Shown here one piece after another: positions 63,646-64,000 of a DNA stretch of 64,000 nucleotides; position 1 is the first letter of the stretch, and every line of letters begins with the position of its first letter. The stretch comes from Tretioscincus oriximinensis (taxonomy: Eukaryota > Chordata > Lepidosauria > Squamata > Gymnophthalmidae). The stretch is taken from contig JAJVDF010000139.1 of assembly GCA_022410635.1 (NCBI GenBank), positions 1,978,057 through 2,042,056 on the forward strand. Reading direction: 5' to 3'. The notes under the pieces were generated by a model, which did no database searches, was not told the DNA's origin, and worked only from the letters and a program-made list of their open reading frames with translations. Made by a program: the position numbers and the translations under genes.

Positions 63646-63976
63646 AACCTGTTAAGTATTTGATTGTTTCTCTACCAGACATTGCCTCTTGTTGCCCCAG
63701 GAACTTTTTCACATAAGAGCATTAATTTCTGCTATTTACCTGTTTTTCTAACCTGCAATTCATCACCTTATTACAGTTGCATATGCTTTGTCTTCTCCCA
63801 TACACAGTTTCCTATAAATACCTGACCNTGACATTAGTCCCTCAGCATCNGAAGAAGTAGACCTGTCTACGAAAGCTTATGCCACCCACTTTTCTCAAGT
63901 TAGTCTCAAAGTGCTGCTAGCTCCTTTGCTGGACTTTCTACTAGACTAACACGGCTATTTCTCTGAAATTGACATA
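63646..63976 (+). mobile_element. Penelope-like element 3' end
   Basis: The segment continues from the GIY-YIG region to a terminal stretch containing GAAGAAGTAGACCTGTCTAC, GAAAGCTTATGCC, TGCTGGACTTTCTA and CTAACACGGCTATTTCTCTG. The same terminal stretch recurs without coding sequence at 23856-23985 (minus). Related ends occur near 14.6, 28.3-28.6, 41.5 and 50.4 kb. Here the coding region is attached, which identifies those fragments as Penelope-like ends. Confidence 0.8.
63849..63884 (+). other. Hammerhead-ribozyme-like fold in Penelope-like 3' end
   Basis: The stretch reads C(N)GAAGAA, then GTAGA CCTG TCTAC (a perfect 5 bp stem with a 4-base loop), then GAAA, then GC TTAT GC. This order (CUGANGA core, stem II, GAAA, short stem III) matches a type I hammerhead. 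Penelope-like elements are known to carry hammerhead motifs in their terminal repeats. An extra A sits between the CUGANGA box and stem II, and the base expected to be U next to the cleavage site is C. Activity is therefore doubtful. N at 63850 is presumably T, as in the copy at 23947-23973. Confidence 0.4.
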
Positions 63977-64000
63977 ATTGCAAATAGGTTGACAAAAACA

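Overview
The window is vertebrate nuclear DNA, most likely from a squamate reptile (lizard or snake). It is AT-rich and intron- and intergene-like, and it contains the sauropsid repeat mix: CR1 LINEs with octamer tails (TTCTTATG or ATTCTATG), L2-like LINE ends, two tRNA-derived SINE families, Penelope-like elements and many short hAT-type DNA transposons. Long open frames in the left 60 kb are repeats, microsatellites or chance. I could not name the species.

The only host gene I can support is at the right end on the minus strand. Two spliced exons (62750-62826 and 60589-60799) join in phase and encode the C-terminal part of metaxin-2 (MTX2), a mitochondrial outer-membrane protein. A short 3' UTR and a canonical AATAAA (60303-60308) follow. 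The upstream exons lie beyond 64000. In vertebrates MTX2 neighbours the 3' side of the HOXD cluster. If that synteny holds here, positions 1-60280 are the flank downstream of MTX2, which in mammals is the regulatory gene desert (T-DOM) that controls HOXD genes in limbs and other tissues. The low-repeat islands at 13780-14280, 24560-24860, 29540-29990, 46600-46960, 51185-51775 and 58330-58800 are therefore candidate conserved enhancers, not empty spacer.

Layout: 1-9900 holds hAT-type elements, an unclassified repeat, L2-like ends, SINEs, CR1 fragments and an assembly gap (7773-8021) inside a palindromic hAT element. 9940-10480 is a degenerate interstitial telomere-like array. 11-24 kb holds SINEs, an unclassified repeat seen three times in the window, CR1 fragments, and Penelope-like ends in inverted pairs. 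24-35 kb is repeat-poor at first, then has SINEs, nested DNA transposons and microsatellites. 36-45 kb holds SINEs, a G-rich minisatellite and the two longest CR1 copies, one with an open 158-codon reverse-transcriptase C-terminal frame. 45-54 kb is mostly unique with scattered CR1, SINE and L2-like pieces. 54636-55375 is a complete 740 bp solo LTR with 5 bp target duplication. 56-60 kb has CR1, SINE, a long polypurine tract and a 38 bp minisatellite. 60.3-64 kb holds the MTX2 exons and a broken Penelope-like element whose 3' end carries a hammerhead-like fold.

No operon, CRISPR or other gene system is present. The most useful points are the MTX2/HOXD placement with its candidate enhancers, the target-site evidence for several non-autonomous hAT families (some nested), the hammerhead-like motif with inverted Penelope ends, and an assembly artefact around the gap.
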